Below are positions 8,366 to 17,624 of a stretch of DNA of 52,882 nucleotides, in pieces. The notes beneath the pieces were generated by a model, which was given only the letters and a program-made list of their open reading frames with translations, did not search any database and was not told the origin of the DNA. The stretch's first letter is position 1. Each line of letters opens with the position of its first letter. The DNA is from Gammaproteobacteria bacterium (GTDB lineage: Bacteria; Pseudomonadota; Gammaproteobacteria; Burkholderiales; Burkholderiaceae_B): positions 1 through 52,882 of the forward strand of contig JAURJT010000054.1 in the NCBI GenBank assembly GCA_030832095.1. The letters run 5' to 3'. The position numbers were made by a program, and so were the translations under genes.

Positions 8366-9553
8366 ATGAACACACCACATAAGCTGTTTAATAAGAATTT
8401 GGTTCTTCTGATTGTTTGCCAAGGCATCTTTCTCACCAACAACGTCACCTTTATTGCGATCAACGGCTTAGTCGGCTTAAGCCTCACTAATATCGCGTGG
8501 ATCGCAACCCTACCGATCATGGGCTATGTGGTCGGCGGTGCACTTGCAACATCGATCGTTGCAAAATATCAAAAGAAACTTGGTCGAAAAAAATCTTTTC
8601 AAACCGGCTTGATTGTTGCCATACTGTCCTCTCTAGTCTGTGCCTATGCGGCCTACTCTAAAAATTTCTGGATCTTGGTGGCGGGTACCGTCTTCGCGGG
8701 TTACTACAGCGCTAACGGACAACTCTACCGCTTTGCTGCCGCAGAACTTACCCACGCCAGTCTGCGTGAAAAAGCAGTGTCTTGGGTACTGGCTGGCGGT
8801 ATTCTGGGTGCTGTCATCGGCCCCAATCTTGCCAACTGGACACGTAACAGTTTTGACACACCCTTTTTAGGCGCCTATCTCACACTCACCGTGGCGGGTT
8901 TCTTAGGTTTAGCCGTGATGCACTTCATTCAGTTCCCGGATGAGACCGAAGTCAAAAAAGAATTGCCACCCGGGCGCCCGCTTTCTGAAATTTTGCGTCA
9001 ACCGGTTTTTGTCGTTGCGGTGATCGGCTCAGCGCTTGGTTATGGCGTCATGAATATGTTGATGGCGGCCACCCCCCTGGCCATGCAAATGTGCGGACTG
9101 CCTTTCTCTGACACCGCTTTGGTGCTTGAATGGCACGTGATCGGCATGTTTGCACCTGGCTTTTTTACTGGGTCACTGATCAAAAAATATGGCACAACCA
9201 ATATGATGGGTTTGGGCGTCGTACTCAACATTGTCTGTATTGGTATCGCGCTCATGGGCGTCGATGTTTATCACTTTCTGTTGGCGTCCTTCATTCTGGG
9301 CGTCGGCTGGAACTTCCTGTTCACGTCTGCCACCACCTTGGCACTAACAGCCTACCGTCCTGAAGAAAAAGATAAAGCACAAGGGGCGATCAATTTCTTT
9401 GTGTTCACAACCATGGCGATCACCTCGTTTGGCTCTGGCGCTCTGGTCACCACGAATGGTTGGTCGTTCTTGAATGCAGGGTCTTTAGTGCCCGTTGTGA
9501 TTACAGGTGCTGCACTGTTTTGGCTGACACGTGCCAAAAAGAAGGCGGCGTAA
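8366..9553 (+). CDS. MFS transporter
   Basis: The protein has about 395 residues and roughly 12 membrane segments. The first helix (VLLIVCQGIFLTNNVTFIAI) lies close to the N-terminus if translation starts at ATG 8366. A longer frame from ATG 8303 adds 21 polar residues without helix or signal character; neither start has a good ribosome binding site, so the start is uncertain. The MFS loop after helix 2 appears as KYQKKLGRKKSFQTG. It stands alone, downstream of the sulfur genes, and is closed by a strong hairpin terminator at 9573-9639. The substrate is unknown; the family includes efflux and uptake proteins. Confidence 0.85.
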   Translation: MNTPHKLFNKNLVLLIVCQGIFLTNNVTFIAINGLVGLSLTNIAWIATLPIMGYVVGGALATSIVAKYQKKLGRKKSFQTGLIVAILSSLVCAYAAYSKNFWILVAGTVFAGYYSANGQLYRFAAAELTHASLREKAVSWVLAGGILGAVIGPNLANWTRNSFDTPFLGAYLTLTVAGFLGLAVMHFIQFPDETEVKKELPPGRPLSEILRQPVFVVAVIGSALGYGVMNMLMAATPLAMQMCGLPFSDTALVLEWHVIGMFAPGFFTGSLIKKYGTTNMMGLGVVLNIVCIGIALMGVDVYHFLLASFILGVGWNFLFTSATTLALTAYRPEEKDKAQGAINFFVFTTMAITSFGSGALVTTNGWSFLNAGSLVPVVITGAALFWLTRAKKKAA

Positions 9554-9572
9554 ACTAACCAAAACCGCCAAC

Positions 9573-9639
9573 GAGTCTGAACGTTCAACAGACTCAAAAA
9601 AACACCAGGATTCTTTTATCGAATCTTGGTGTTTTTTTT
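9573..9639. terminator. Double-hairpin terminator after the MFS gene
   Basis: Two hairpins follow the MFS stop. The first has perfect 7-base arms GAGTCTG/CAGACTC (9573-9579 and 9589-9595). The second has 13-base arms from AACACCAGGATTC to GAATCTTGGTGTT (9601-9613 and 9621-9633, one G-T wobble) and ends in a T-run. A-residues before it make it usable in both directions. Confidence 0.85.
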
Positions 9640-9709
9640 ACGGCAATGATATGTCTCACCCTCTTGCCAAAGTCAGCACAAGTATTGTTTGACTGACTCC
9701 TGAAATCTT

Positions 9710-9748
9710 AAATGGCAAAAGTTACCTAACAAGCTTTGCCATTTTTTT
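9710..9748. terminator. Hairpin with T-run, second terminator
   Basis: Arms AAATGGCAAA (9710-9719) and TTTGCCATTT (9735-9744) pair over 10 bases, followed by a run of T on the plus strand. It lies just past the 3' end of the minus-strand monooxygenase gene at 9769. It probably serves as back-up termination for the plus-strand side, and as a weak stop for the minus-strand gene. Confidence 0.65.
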
Positions 9749-9768
9749 CAACAGAAGCAATTGTGCAA

Positions 9769-10077
9769 TCAGGTTGGCGACAACAGATGAATCACGCGGC
9801 TAGCAATAAACTCTTTTGTCTTAGCAGCGTAAGCCGCCATGTGAGGCGCTGTTGAGTGGGCCCTCAAAGCGTCCATGCTTTCCCATTTTTCAATCACGAC
9901 AAACGTATCCGGGCCCCAAGGGGTTTGGATCGCAGGTGCATTTTCGGCATCAATCGCGGCACCGTACTCGATACAGCCCTGCTCGGCTTTGACAGCAGGT
10001 ACGTTGGCGCGAAAGTGCGTCAAAATCGTGTCGCGCAGGCCTGGCTTGGCGGTAATCACTGCTAAAACGTGAATCAT
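9769..10077 (-). CDS. Antibiotic-biosynthesis-monooxygenase (ABM/YgiN-like) domain protein
   Basis: This 102-residue single-domain protein fits the dimeric alpha/beta ABM family of small cofactor-free quinol-type monooxygenases. The pattern VLAVITAKPGLRDTIL at the N-terminus, EQGCIEYGA near residues 36-44 and FVVIEKWESMDALRAHSTAPHM near 59-80 are family features; the last stretch supplies the conserved His. It lies 48 bases downstream of the FkbM methyltransferase gene on the same strand and may be cotranscribed, but no shared function is evident. Substrate unknown. Confidence 0.82.
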   Translation of the reverse strand: MIHVLAVITAKPGLRDTILTHFRANVPAVKAEQGCIEYGAAIDAENAPAIQTPWGPDTFVVIEKWESMDALRAHSTAPHMAAYAAKTKEFIASRVIHLLSPT

Positions 10078-10125
10078 GGTGTGGCTCCTTTATGGTTTTA
10101 TAAAAATGTAATCAATGAATATAAA

Positions 10126-11046
10126 TTAATCGCCAACAATCTGCCCGCCATCATACCCGCAAGCAATCCGACCCAACGCAATCCGCATCTCGGGCGAATT
10201 GACTTGATCAAAGGCAGATGCGTCACCCGCGCGCTTGCCCCGCGCAAGAATATCGAGCAACACTTCTTGATCCAAGTGAGGCAACGCAGCCCAAAACCCA
10301 CGACCCAGTTGTTGCGCCAACGCATAGTCAGGATGATTCACCTGCTCGGGCGCGCGGCCGATTTCGTACATGTGGGTGACGTCGTCCCACGGTGCACGCT
10401 CAGCCGGCAGACGATCAAAAATCTCTGGGCACTCTTGCGCAACATAAAACCTGTTCAAGGTATCAAACAAACGAAATTGATAACCATTAGCTAACAGCAT
10501 TGGCTCATAGGCATCCCACGCAGGTTCGCCCTTACCTGGGGTCACGGCCTCAGCCACGATCACTTTGGGGCGATAACGATTAAAGTCGTTACCTGCCAAC
10601 ACGTCGCCTTCAGCACCTTCGACATCAATCTTTAAAAAATCAATGTTCTGCACTTGGTGTTGCTCACAGAGCTTTGCCAAGGTGAGCATGGGCAACGACA
10701 AGCGTTGATAGTCTGCACCAAACTCTTTAGCAACATCAGCATGCAATTCAATCGTTGTTGAAAAACCATGTAAGCGATTGACATGAAAAAAATCGACCTC
10801 GCCTACCTCGCGCCCAACCAAGCCTTGATAAAGCGTATCGCGTGGTCGAATCTTTTTGTACAAAGCCGCCAACTCAGGGATGGGTTCGGCAACAATGCCG
10901 CTCCAGCCACGCTCGTAAAACCAAAGTGAAACATTATCCGCGACGGGGTGACCCGCGCCGATATCGATGTAAAAACCTCGCTCTTGCCCCGCAAAGGCTA
11001 GCGCGAGGTGGTAATCCTCAAGATTTTGGGTATATGACAAAGGCAT
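10126..11046 (-). CDS. FkbM-family methyltransferase
   Basis: A SAM-dependent O-methyltransferase of the FkbM family, 306 residues from ATG 11046. The SAM-binding motif is FYIDIGAGHPVADNVSLWFY followed by EP, and the second conserved block is IDFLKIDVEGAEGDVL. AGGTG lies six bases before ATG 11046; a GTG at 11055 would add three residues. FkbM proteins usually act on sugars or polyketides, yet no glycan or polyketide gene is near. Neighbours are a small monooxygenase gene downstream and a Bug receptor gene upstream, all on the minus strand. The acceptor is unknown. Confidence 0.85.
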   Translation of the reverse strand: MPLSYTQNLEDYHLALAFAGQERGFYIDIGAGHPVADNVSLWFYERGWSGIVAEPIPELAALYKKIRPRDTLYQGLVGREVGEVDFFHVNRLHGFSTTIELHADVAKEFGADYQRLSLPMLTLAKLCEQHQVQNIDFLKIDVEGAEGDVLAGNDFNRYRPKVIVAEAVTPGKGEPAWDAYEPMLLANGYQFRLFDTLNRFYVAQECPEIFDRLPAERAPWDDVTHMYEIGRAPEQVNHPDYALAQQLGRGFWAALPHLDQEVLLDILARGKRAGDASAFDQVNSPEMRIALGRIACGYDGGQIVGD

Positions 11047-11079
11047 ATGCTGCACCTACATTACAGTTGAGGGGATGTA

Positions 11080-12153
11080 TCACTGGATGCGCGGAATGCC
11101 AGACTCTTTAATCAAGCGCCCCATCACTTCACGTTCTTTTTTCAAAAACTCGGTATACGTTTTCCCATCCATATAAGCAGGATCGGCACCGATTCTCACA
11201 AAAGAGGCTGCAATGGCCGGTTGACTCATTGCCACTCGGATACTTTTTTCTAGACGCGCTACGACTGCACTAGGCGTCGCCTTCGGCACAGCAATCCCCA
11301 CCCACGCCTCAAGCGCCACGTCATGACCAGACTCTTTCAAGGTTTGTACATTTGGAAACTCTGGCCAACGCGCGGGGCTTGCTGACGCTAACAAACGCAA
11401 GGTTCCGGCCTTGAGATGACTCATGACATCAGGAGGATTCGGAGCAATCACTGCCACTTGCCCTGTCAATAAACCCATGGTGGTGTCTGGACCCGACTTG
11501 TAGGAAATCAGTTCGAATTTACTTTTTGACTTGCTGCCCAGATCAAAGATCACCAAACTATTCGTTGTAGACGGCGAGCCAAAGAATAACGATTTACCAC
11601 CTTGCGACGCTTTGATTAAGTCGTCAATTGTCTGATAGGGTGAGTCTGCTTTGACAACTAGACCGTAGCGATTTTTTCCATATCCTGCGACAAAGGTTAA
11701 GTCATCTAAGCCAAAAGGAACGTCCATCAAATGAGGCGTAATCGTAATCACTGAAGCTGACACCACGGCCAAGGTATAGCCGTCGGCGGCTTGCTTGGCG
11801 ACGTAACCGGGACCAAGAGTACCCAAGGCGCCTGGGCGATTAAACACAACAATCGATGAGCCGAGATCTGCTTCCATACCGCGCGCAAGCTCACGACTCA
11901 TCAGATCGGTGACACCACCCGAGCCAAAGTTCACCACCATGTTGATGGTTTTTTCCGGAAACGCCGCCGACTGCGCTATTACCACTGGCGCAAGCAGCAT
12001 ACCGTTCAAGAACGTCAAGACCGCCAAAAGTCTGAACCAGAGCGACCGACCGCTTCGACACGCGGGCGCAACCCACCTAGCGTTCATCGGCAATGCGTCA
12101 TTATTTTCTATGACTGTGAGCATTTTTTGTGCCTTTTCTTTTACGTTAAACAT
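11080..12153 (-). CDS. Bug/TctC-family periplasmic receptor
   Basis: The 357-residue protein has a longer than usual N-terminus: about 37 polar residues precede the hydrophobic signal core WFRLLAVLTFLNGMLLAPVV, with cleavage expected near VIAQSAA. AGAGGAT five bases before ATG 12153 supports the long form, though internal Met codons exist. The mature part shows NFGSGGVTDLMSRELARGME (a variant of the family's PFPPGG motif with NFGSGG), SIVVFNRPGALG and SYKSGPDTTMGLLTGQV. NRPGALG replaces the common NKPGAGG. It lies 79 bases downstream of the SDR gene on the same strand, so the two may work on one compound. No membrane partners are near. Confidence 0.88.
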   Translation of the reverse strand: MFNVKEKAQKMLTVIENNDALPMNARWVAPACRSGRSLWFRLLAVLTFLNGMLLAPVVIAQSAAFPEKTINMVVNFGSGGVTDLMSRELARGMEADLGSSIVVFNRPGALGTLGPGYVAKQAADGYTLAVVSASVITITPHLMDVPFGLDDLTFVAGYGKNRYGLVVKADSPYQTIDDLIKASQGGKSLFFGSPSTTNSLVIFDLGSKSKSKFELISYKSGPDTTMGLLTGQVAVIAPNPPDVMSHLKAGTLRLLASASPARWPEFPNVQTLKESGHDVALEAWVGIAVPKATPSAVVARLEKSIRVAMSQPAIAASFVRIGADPAYMDGKTYTEFLKKEREVMGRLIKESGIPRIQ

Positions 12154-12232
12154 TTGTCATCCTCTTTTTTTTCGTACGCTCAAAATGCCGCCTTCAGAAA
12201 TGAAAGGCAGCCCTCACGCATTCAGTGTGGCC

Positions 12233-12994
12233 CTAAGGCATAAAATGCCCGCCATTGACATCAATCACAGCACCATTTAAGTATCCCGCGCCATCCGAGG
12301 CCAAATACAGAACGGTTTCGGCTATTTCCTTGACTGTTCCTAAGCGTCTGACGGGCAACTGCTCAGCAATCTTGCGGTTTGCCTCTTCACCCGCAGTCAT
12401 CGACATTTCAGTCACGATACGCCCGGGCGCAATCGAATTGGCAGTAATGCCATGTGGCCCCATCTCGGCAGCAATCGCGCGGGTCAAGCCCAGCACACCA
12501 GCCTTCGAGGTCATGTAACTGGCCCCCGCGCTAATCGATTTGGTGCGGCCCGCCAACGAACTCAAATTAATGACGCGGCCCCACTGCTGCTCTTGCATTC
12601 CAGGCAAAAAGGCCTGAGACATATGCAACACAGCAGTCAGGTTTACAGCAAGCACCGAGGCCCACTCTTGATTAGAGATATTTAATAATTTTGCCGAATA
12701 ACCATCGGGCTGCTTTGGCGAAATCGCGGCGTTATTCACCAGCACTGAAACATTCCCCCATTTGGCAACAATGTCGGCCTGTAATTTTGTAATCGCGGCC
12801 TGATCCGTCACATCGAGTTTTTGAGTCCAAAACAGCGCTGGGTCGGCGGCTGCGCCTTCAGCAGGGGCCGAAAACGCGCGCAGGTCAACCGCCACGACTC
12901 GATAGCCTGCCGCTAAAAACTCGCTGGCAATCGCACGACCGATTCCACGGGCCGCACCCGTCACCAAGGCAATTTTGGTTGGATTTTTTTTCAT
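12233..12994 (-). CDS. SDR-family NAD(P)-dependent oxidoreductase
   Basis: A classical short-chain dehydrogenase of 253 residues, FabG-like in length. It has TGAARGIG at 12-19, NNAA at 87-90, Ser 145/146 in NLSSLAG, and the catalytic Y160-M-T-S-K164. The acidic residue D37 after the second strand (VVAVDLRA) suggests NAD rather than NADP. It sits divergently from the ThDP enzyme gene, with 138 bases between the starts, and upstream of a Bug receptor gene. Substrate unknown; probably an alcohol or oxo group on a small acid. Confidence 0.9.
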   Translation of the reverse strand: MKKNPTKIALVTGAARGIGRAIASEFLAAGYRVVAVDLRAFSAPAEGAAADPALFWTQKLDVTDQAAITKLQADIVAKWGNVSVLVNNAAISPKQPDGYSAKLLNISNQEWASVLAVNLTAVLHMSQAFLPGMQEQQWGRVINLSSLAGRTKSISAGASYMTSKAGVLGLTRAIAAEMGPHGITANSIAPGRIVTEMSMTAGEEANRKIAEQLPVRRLGTVKEIAETVLYLASDGAGYLNGAVIDVNGGHFMP

Positions 12995-13132
12995 TTTTTA
13001 AAGAAAATAGCCTTAAACATTAATTTATTAAAAATGACCGATCTCGCGGATGCCTCTCGCCCTGAAATGGTACTGTACGTCAATTCAGCAACGGCAGTTC
13101 TAGCCTAGACACAAAATGATAGCGGAGACCAC

Positions 13133-14869
13133 ATGACAGTTAAAAAATTATTCAAAAAAGAAGTCTCTGCTGCACATGGCATTGTGCAAGTCTTAGAAGA
13201 TGCAGGCATCGATCTCGTCTTTGGGATCGCGGGCGGGCATTCTGGGCACATCTGGGCTGCCTTAGGCGACTTTCAGAAAACCATTCGAACGGTGCTGGTC
13301 AGAGAAGAGTCTCTTGGCAGCGCCATGGCCGAGATCTACGGGCGTTTAACCCGTAAACCGGGTGTCTTGGTGGGCCAAGGCCCTTGGGTATTAGGCAATG
13401 GCCTGCTAGGCACCATTGAAGCTCACCTCTCGAGCTCACCCATGCTGCTACTCACTGACTTTAGCGATTCACCCGAGCTGTCATTGCACGGCCCCTATCA
13501 GACCGGCACGGGTGATTACGGCGGTTGGGATGCACGGCAGAGCTTTGGTGGCGTGACCAAACAAGTGCTCGAGGCGCATCACCCCGCCGCGGCCGTACAC
13601 GCCACCCAACTCGCGATCAAACACGCGACCGCGGGTCAACCAGGCCCCGTGGCAGTGTTGTTCAGCGTGACCTCGTTTAACGGCCTCGTTCCACAAGAAA
13701 GCAAACCAAACCTCTACGCAACGCGGCCTTACCTCATCGAGCGCTCAACCGCCGTCGATGAAAACCGAATCGCAGCCGCCATAACAGCACTTGCTCAGGC
13801 GAAACGCCCGGTCATCATCGCTGGCAACGGCGTGCGTATCGCACAGGCCTACGAGCAACTGCAGGCCTTCGCGCAGACTTTAAATATTCCGGTCGTGACT
13901 TCACCTTCGGGCAAAGGCGTCTTTGCCGAAACGCATCCGCTCGCGCTTGGCGTGTATGGCACCTATGGCACCCCTGCCGCGAACGCGTGTGTGTCCGCAG
14001 CGGATTTCGTCATCGTAGTTGGCTCAAAACTCACCGCGGGTGACACGATCAATGAGCACACCTCTTTACTGAATCCGGTCAAACAAACGTTCATTCAAAT
14101 TGATATCGAAACACGCAATGCTTCATGGACATTCCCTGTCGAGCATGTCGTGCTTGGAGACGCAGGAGTCGTACTGAGCCGACTCCTGGCAGTTGCCAAA
14201 AAGAACAAAACCACCATCGATGGAAAAGGCGCCTCGCGGGTTGCGGCGTTACGCAAGAAACTGGGCTATTTCAATGACAAGGCCTATCAAGACTCATCGT
14301 TACCGATGGTGCCTCAACGGGTAATTGCCGAAATGATGCGGGCATTACCCGAGGATGCGATCGTCACTTGTGATGCCGGCGAAAATCGTATCTTTATGAT
14401 GCATTGCTATCAAACCAAACGCGCGGGCGGATTTTTGCAAGCAGCGGGTGGCGGCCCCATGGGCTACGCGATCCCTTCGGCCTTGGCTGTTAAGTTAATT
14501 CATCCAAAGGTACCAGTCATCGCCGTGTGCGGTGATGGCGGTTTTTCGATGACGATGAACGGACTGATGACCGCAATTGAACACGATATCCCCATTATTA
14601 CGGTGATCTTTAACAACCGCATGCTCGGCTGGTCAACGCATATCCGCGGGCCGTTCGGTGCTCAATTTCATGACTTTAATCACGCTGCGATAGCACAAAG
14701 CATGGGTTGTCATGGTGTCAAGGTCTCGACACCAGACGAATTCGCCAGCGCCTTAAAAGAATGTCTGTCGCTCAAGATACCTTCAGTGATTGATGTTGTC
14801 ATTTCAGGCGAACTCTCGTACAAAGATTTTATGTCGCCCTTACTGAAACAAAAACCAAACACCAAATAA
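13133..14869 (+). CDS. Thiamine-diphosphate-dependent enzyme, acetolactate-synthase-like
   Basis: This 578-residue protein has the three-domain fold of acetolactate synthase and oxoacid decarboxylases. E59 in VREES is the cofactor-activating glutamate, followed by AEIYGRLTRKPGV. The ThDP/metal motif begins GDGGF at 467-471 and ends with NN at 494-495. A central Rossmann-like domain starts near RPVIIAGNGV (225-234). GGAG lies five bases before the ATG. No small regulatory subunit (ilvN) is present, so biosynthetic acetolactate synthase is unlikely. The next genes encode an aspartoacylase-like deacylase and an ABC-2 exporter, with tight spacing (4 then 2 bases), so the enzyme probably acts on an unusual oxoacid or acyl substrate. 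It could be a decarboxylase, carboligase or C-C hydrolase. Confidence 0.88.
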   Translation: MTVKKLFKKEVSAAHGIVQVLEDAGIDLVFGIAGGHSGHIWAALGDFQKTIRTVLVREESLGSAMAEIYGRLTRKPGVLVGQGPWVLGNGLLGTIEAHLSSSPMLLLTDFSDSPELSLHGPYQTGTGDYGGWDARQSFGGVTKQVLEAHHPAAAVHATQLAIKHATAGQPGPVAVLFSVTSFNGLVPQESKPNLYATRPYLIERSTAVDENRIAAAITALAQAKRPVIIAGNGVRIAQAYEQLQAFAQTLNIPVVTSPSGKGVFAETHPLALGVYGTYGTPAANACVSAADFVIVVGSKLTAGDTINEHTSLLNPVKQTFIQIDIETRNASWTFPVEHVVLGDAGVVLSRLLAVAKKNKTTIDGKGASRVAALRKKLGYFNDKAYQDSSLPMVPQRVIAEMMRALPEDAIVTCDAGENRIFMMHCYQTKRAGGFLQAAGGGPMGYAIPSALAVKLIHPKVPVIAVCGDGGFSMTMNGLMTAIEHDIPIITVIFNNRMLGWSTHIRGPFGAQFHDFNHAAIAQSMGCHGVKVSTPDEFASALKECLSLKIPSVIDVVISGELSYKDFMSPLLKQKPNTK

Positions 14870-14873
14870 CATC

Positions 14874-15896
14874 ATGTCTTTACCATCTAAAGCCCTCACC
14901 TCTTTGCCTGAACAAATCCCTTTGCAGGATGAACTCCCTTTTCACACTGTCAGGTTTAGATCCCCATTGCCTGGCCCGCGATTAATCATCACGGCAGCCG
15001 TGCATGGCAACGAAACCTGCGGCACGTTTGCGCTGAAGCGTTTAGCGCAACAAATTGAAACGGGTGAAATTAAACTGCTGCGTGGTTTCTTAACCTTAGT
15101 GCCCGTGACAAATCCCAAGGCCTATCGCTTACAACGCCGTGCGGGTGATCGTAATTTGAACCGACGCCTGGCGCCTGTTGAAACACCTAAAGAATACGAA
15201 GATCATCTGGCCAACTGGCTGTGCCCTTTGCTAGCCGAGCACGATGGCTTATTGGATTTACATTCGTTTCAAAGTGGCGATCGCGCCTTTGCCTTGTTTG
15301 GCCCAGCTAATAATACCGGTGCGCTCGAGCCGTTTTCACAAGCTAGCACCGAAGAGGCACTGGTTCAACGTTTAGGTTGCAATCGCTTTGTGTACGGCTG
15401 GCTTGATACCTATGCCAAAGGAATCAAGCGGCGCGCACTCGAAGTACAAGCGGGGCGTTTTACTGCCGGGTCAGTTGATATCGACACAGCCTACGGCGTG
15501 GGTACGACCGAATATATGCGCTCACAAGGTGGCTGGGCGATTACTCTTGAGTGCGGACAGCATGACGACATTGGTGGCCGTGACGTGGCGTATCAGGCCG
15601 TGCTGAACACCTTAATCCAGGTTGGCTTAATCCAAGGTGCCGCACCCAAACCGGCAACCGATTTTGAAGTCTTGGGGCTCTACGATGTGTTTGATCGCTT
15701 TCATGCAGACGATCAGTTTTCACAGGCCTGGAAAAGCTTTGATCCAATCTCGAAGAACAGCCTCATTGGCAAAAGAGCCGACGGCACAGAGCTGCGCGCC
15801 GAACAAGACTGCTTTATTGTGTTTCCAAATAGCAAATCACAACCCGGGCAAGAGTGGTTTTATTTGGCGCAAGCCGGCGGGCGCCTCGGGCGCTAA
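14874..15896 (+). CDS. Succinylglutamate desuccinylase/aspartoacylase-family deacylase
   Basis: A zinc-dependent deacylase of the M14-like AstE/ASPA family, 340 residues. Zinc ligands are H44 and E47 in [10 protein letters not shown] and H130 in LLDLHSF; NLNRR at 94-98 is the substrate-binding element and a catalytic-type Glu occurs in LECGQHDD near the middle. It begins 4 bases after the ThDP enzyme gene and ends 2 bases before the ABC ATPase gene, so it is embedded in the operon. The family splits N-acyl amino acids or related amides. Residues beyond about 250 form a beta-rich C-terminal domain. A paralogue with a different transporter neighbour lies at 38655-39635. Confidence 0.88.
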   Translation: MSLPSKALTSLPEQIPLQDELPFHTVRFRSPLPGPRLIITAAVHGNETCGTFALKRLAQQIETGEIKLLRGFLTLVPVTNPKAYRLQRRAGDRNLNRRLAPVETPKEYEDHLANWLCPLLAEHDGLLDLHSFQSGDRAFALFGPANNTGALEPFSQASTEEALVQRLGCNRFVYGWLDTYAKGIKRRALEVQAGRFTAGSVDIDTAYGVGTTEYMRSQGGWAITLECGQHDDIGGRDVAYQAVLNTLIQVGLIQGAAPKPATDFEVLGLYDVFDRFHADDQFSQAWKSFDPISKNSLIGKRADGTELRAEQDCFIVFPNSKSQPGQEWFYLAQAGGRLGR

Positions 15897-15898
15897 CC

Positions 15899-16819
15899 AT
15901 GATCAACATTTCGAACGTTTCAAAGACTTACGCGACCGGTTTTAGCGCTTTAACAAACATCAATCTTCAAGTCAGGCAAGGTGAGATCTTTGCCTTGCTA
16001 GGCCCAAACGGCGCGGGCAAAACCACCTTAATCAGCTTGGTCTGTGGCATCGTCACGCCCAGCACGGGCACAGTCACGATTGATGGTTTTGACCATATTC
16101 AACAGTATCGACAAGCTAGAGCACGAGTTGGCCTTGTCCCTCAAGAAATCTCGACAGATATGTTTGAAACCGTTTGGAACACGGTCAGCTTTAGCCGAGG
16201 GCTCTTCGGCAAACCCGCCAACCCAGCTTGGATCGAAAAAATCCTCAAAGACTTATCGCTTTGGGATAAAAAAGATAGCAAGATTATTCGTTTGTCTGGG
16301 GGCATGAAGCGTCGGGTCATGATCGCGAAAGCACTGTCGCATGAGCCTCGTGTGTTATTTCTGGATGAACCCACTGCGGGCGTTGACGTGAGTTTAAGGC
16401 GCGACATGTGGGAGTTAGTGAAGGCCTTAAAACAAACGGGCGTCACGATCATTTTGACGACGCACTATATTGAAGAGGCCGAAGAGATGGCCGATCGTAT
16501 TGGCATCATTACCAAGGGCCAGATCCTTTTGGTTGAAGAGACCAGCCAGTTAATGAAAAAACTCGGTAAAAAAGAATTGGTGTTGCAATTGACGAGCCCG
16601 CTGAACGCAATCCCCACCGCACTCAGCCACGTCGGCTTGTCACTGGCTAGCGGAGGCCATGAGTTGGTTTACACCTACGACGCCACCAATCACGATATCG
16701 GCATCACAGAGCTTTTGACTCAGTTGGGACAAGCCAATATCCATTTCAAAGACTTGCGCACGAATGAAAGCTCTCTTGAGGATATTTTCGTGAGCCTCAC
16801 CTCGAGTAACGTTGAATGA
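15899..16819 (+). CDS. ABC-2 type exporter, ATP-binding subunit
   Basis: The 306-residue ATPase has Walker [10 protein letters not shown] (35-43), signature LSGGMKRR and Walker [13 protein letters not shown], followed by the switch His in [14 protein letters not shown]. The C-terminal extension of about 80 residues is typical of ABC-2 (drug, lipid or polysaccharide exporter) ATPases such as CcmA/NodI-like proteins. The start is ATG 15899, two bases after the deacylase stop; the frame upstream runs inside that gene. With the permease encoded next it should form an exporter. Its position in an enzyme operon suggests that it removes or secretes the enzymes' product or substrate. Confidence 0.9.
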   Translation: MINISNVSKTYATGFSALTNINLQVRQGEIFALLGPNGAGKTTLISLVCGIVTPSTGTVTIDGFDHIQQYRQARARVGLVPQEISTDMFETVWNTVSFSRGLFGKPANPAWIEKILKDLSLWDKKDSKIIRLSGGMKRRVMIAKALSHEPRVLFLDEPTAGVDVSLRRDMWELVKALKQTGVTIILTTHYIEEAEEMADRIGIITKGQILLVEETSQLMKKLGKKELVLQLTSPLNAIPTALSHVGLSLASGGHELVYTYDATNHDIGITELLTQLGQANIHFKDLRTNESSLEDIFVSLTSSNVE

Positions 16820-16856
16820 TAAAAGATAACAGTCGTGGGTACGAGGTTGAGCGCGC

Positions 16857-17624
16857 ATGAGCTTAAATATTTACGCCATTCGCGCCATCGTCAATTTTGA
16901 GTTGTCTCGAACGCGACGTACCTTGATGCAAAGCGTCATCGCGCCTGTCATCTCAACTTGTCTGTACTTTGTCGTGTTCGGCGCAGCGATCGGCTCGCGC
17001 ATGACGGACATTGACGGGGTGAGCTATGGCTCGTTCATCGTGCCTGGGTTAATCATGCTGTCGCTACTGACGCAAAGTATTTCGAATGCGTCGTTCGGCA
17101 TTTATTTTCCAAAGTTTACGGGCACGATCTATGAATTGCTTTCGGCACCAATCTCGCACTTTGAAATCGTTTTGAGCTATGTCGGTGCGGCAAGCGTAAA
17201 GTCAATTTTTCTTGGTTTGATAATTTTGGCTACGGCGACACTCTTCGTACCCTTGCACATCGCACATCCGTTTTGGATGTTGTTTTTTTTGCTTGGCACC
17301 TCGATTACGTTTAGCCTGCTTGGGTTCATTATTGGCATCTGGGCCGATAGCTTTGAAAAGCTGCAAGTGGTGCCTCTCTTGATCATTACACCCTTAACTT
17401 TTTTGGGGGGTAGTTTTTACTCGCTTGAATTACTGCCACCCTTTTGGCAAAACGTCGCGCTGCTCAATCCCGTCGTTTACCTGATTAGCGGCTTTCGCTG
17501 GAGTTTTTATGATGTGGGCGACGTAAGCATAGAGTTGAGCGTAGTCATGATGCTGTTTTTTTTAGCCCTTTGCGTAGCAGTGATTGCCTGGATATTTAAG
17601 ACTGGCTACAAGCTGAAGAATTAG
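16857..17624 (+). CDS. ABC-2 type exporter, permease subunit
   Basis: A 255-residue membrane protein with about six hydrophobic segments. It carries the ABC-2 permease pattern near the C-terminus: [26 protein letters not shown] and [14 protein letters not shown], as in NodJ/YadH-type permeases. It starts 37 bases after the ATPase gene. Its last 29 bases overlap the convergent amidohydrolase gene, leaving no room for a terminator between them. The exported compound is not known. NodJ-like permeases usually export lipid-linked or glycan substrates, so the enzyme context here is unusual. Confidence 0.9.
   Translation: MSLNIYAIRAIVNFELSRTRRTLMQSVIAPVISTCLYFVVFGAAIGSRMTDIDGVSYGSFIVPGLIMLSLLTQSISNASFGIYFPKFTGTIYELLSAPISHFEIVLSYVGAASVKSIFLGLIILATATLFVPLHIAHPFWMLFFLLGTSITFSLLGFIIGIWADSFEKLQVVPLLIITPLTFLGGSFYSLELLPPFWQNVALLNPVVYLISGFRWSFYDVGDVSIELSVVMMLFFLALCVAVIAWIFKTGYKLKN

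Noticed and set aside
13000..13132. Possible riboswitch upstream of the ThDP enzyme gene
   Set aside because: No TPP-riboswitch core sequences are visible in the 138-base divergent gap; the enzyme uses ThDP but does not make it.
13133..14869. Calling the ThDP enzyme acetolactate synthase (IlvB)
   Set aside because: No ilvN or other branched-chain gene is near and the operon context is catabolic/exporter; only the fold is supported.
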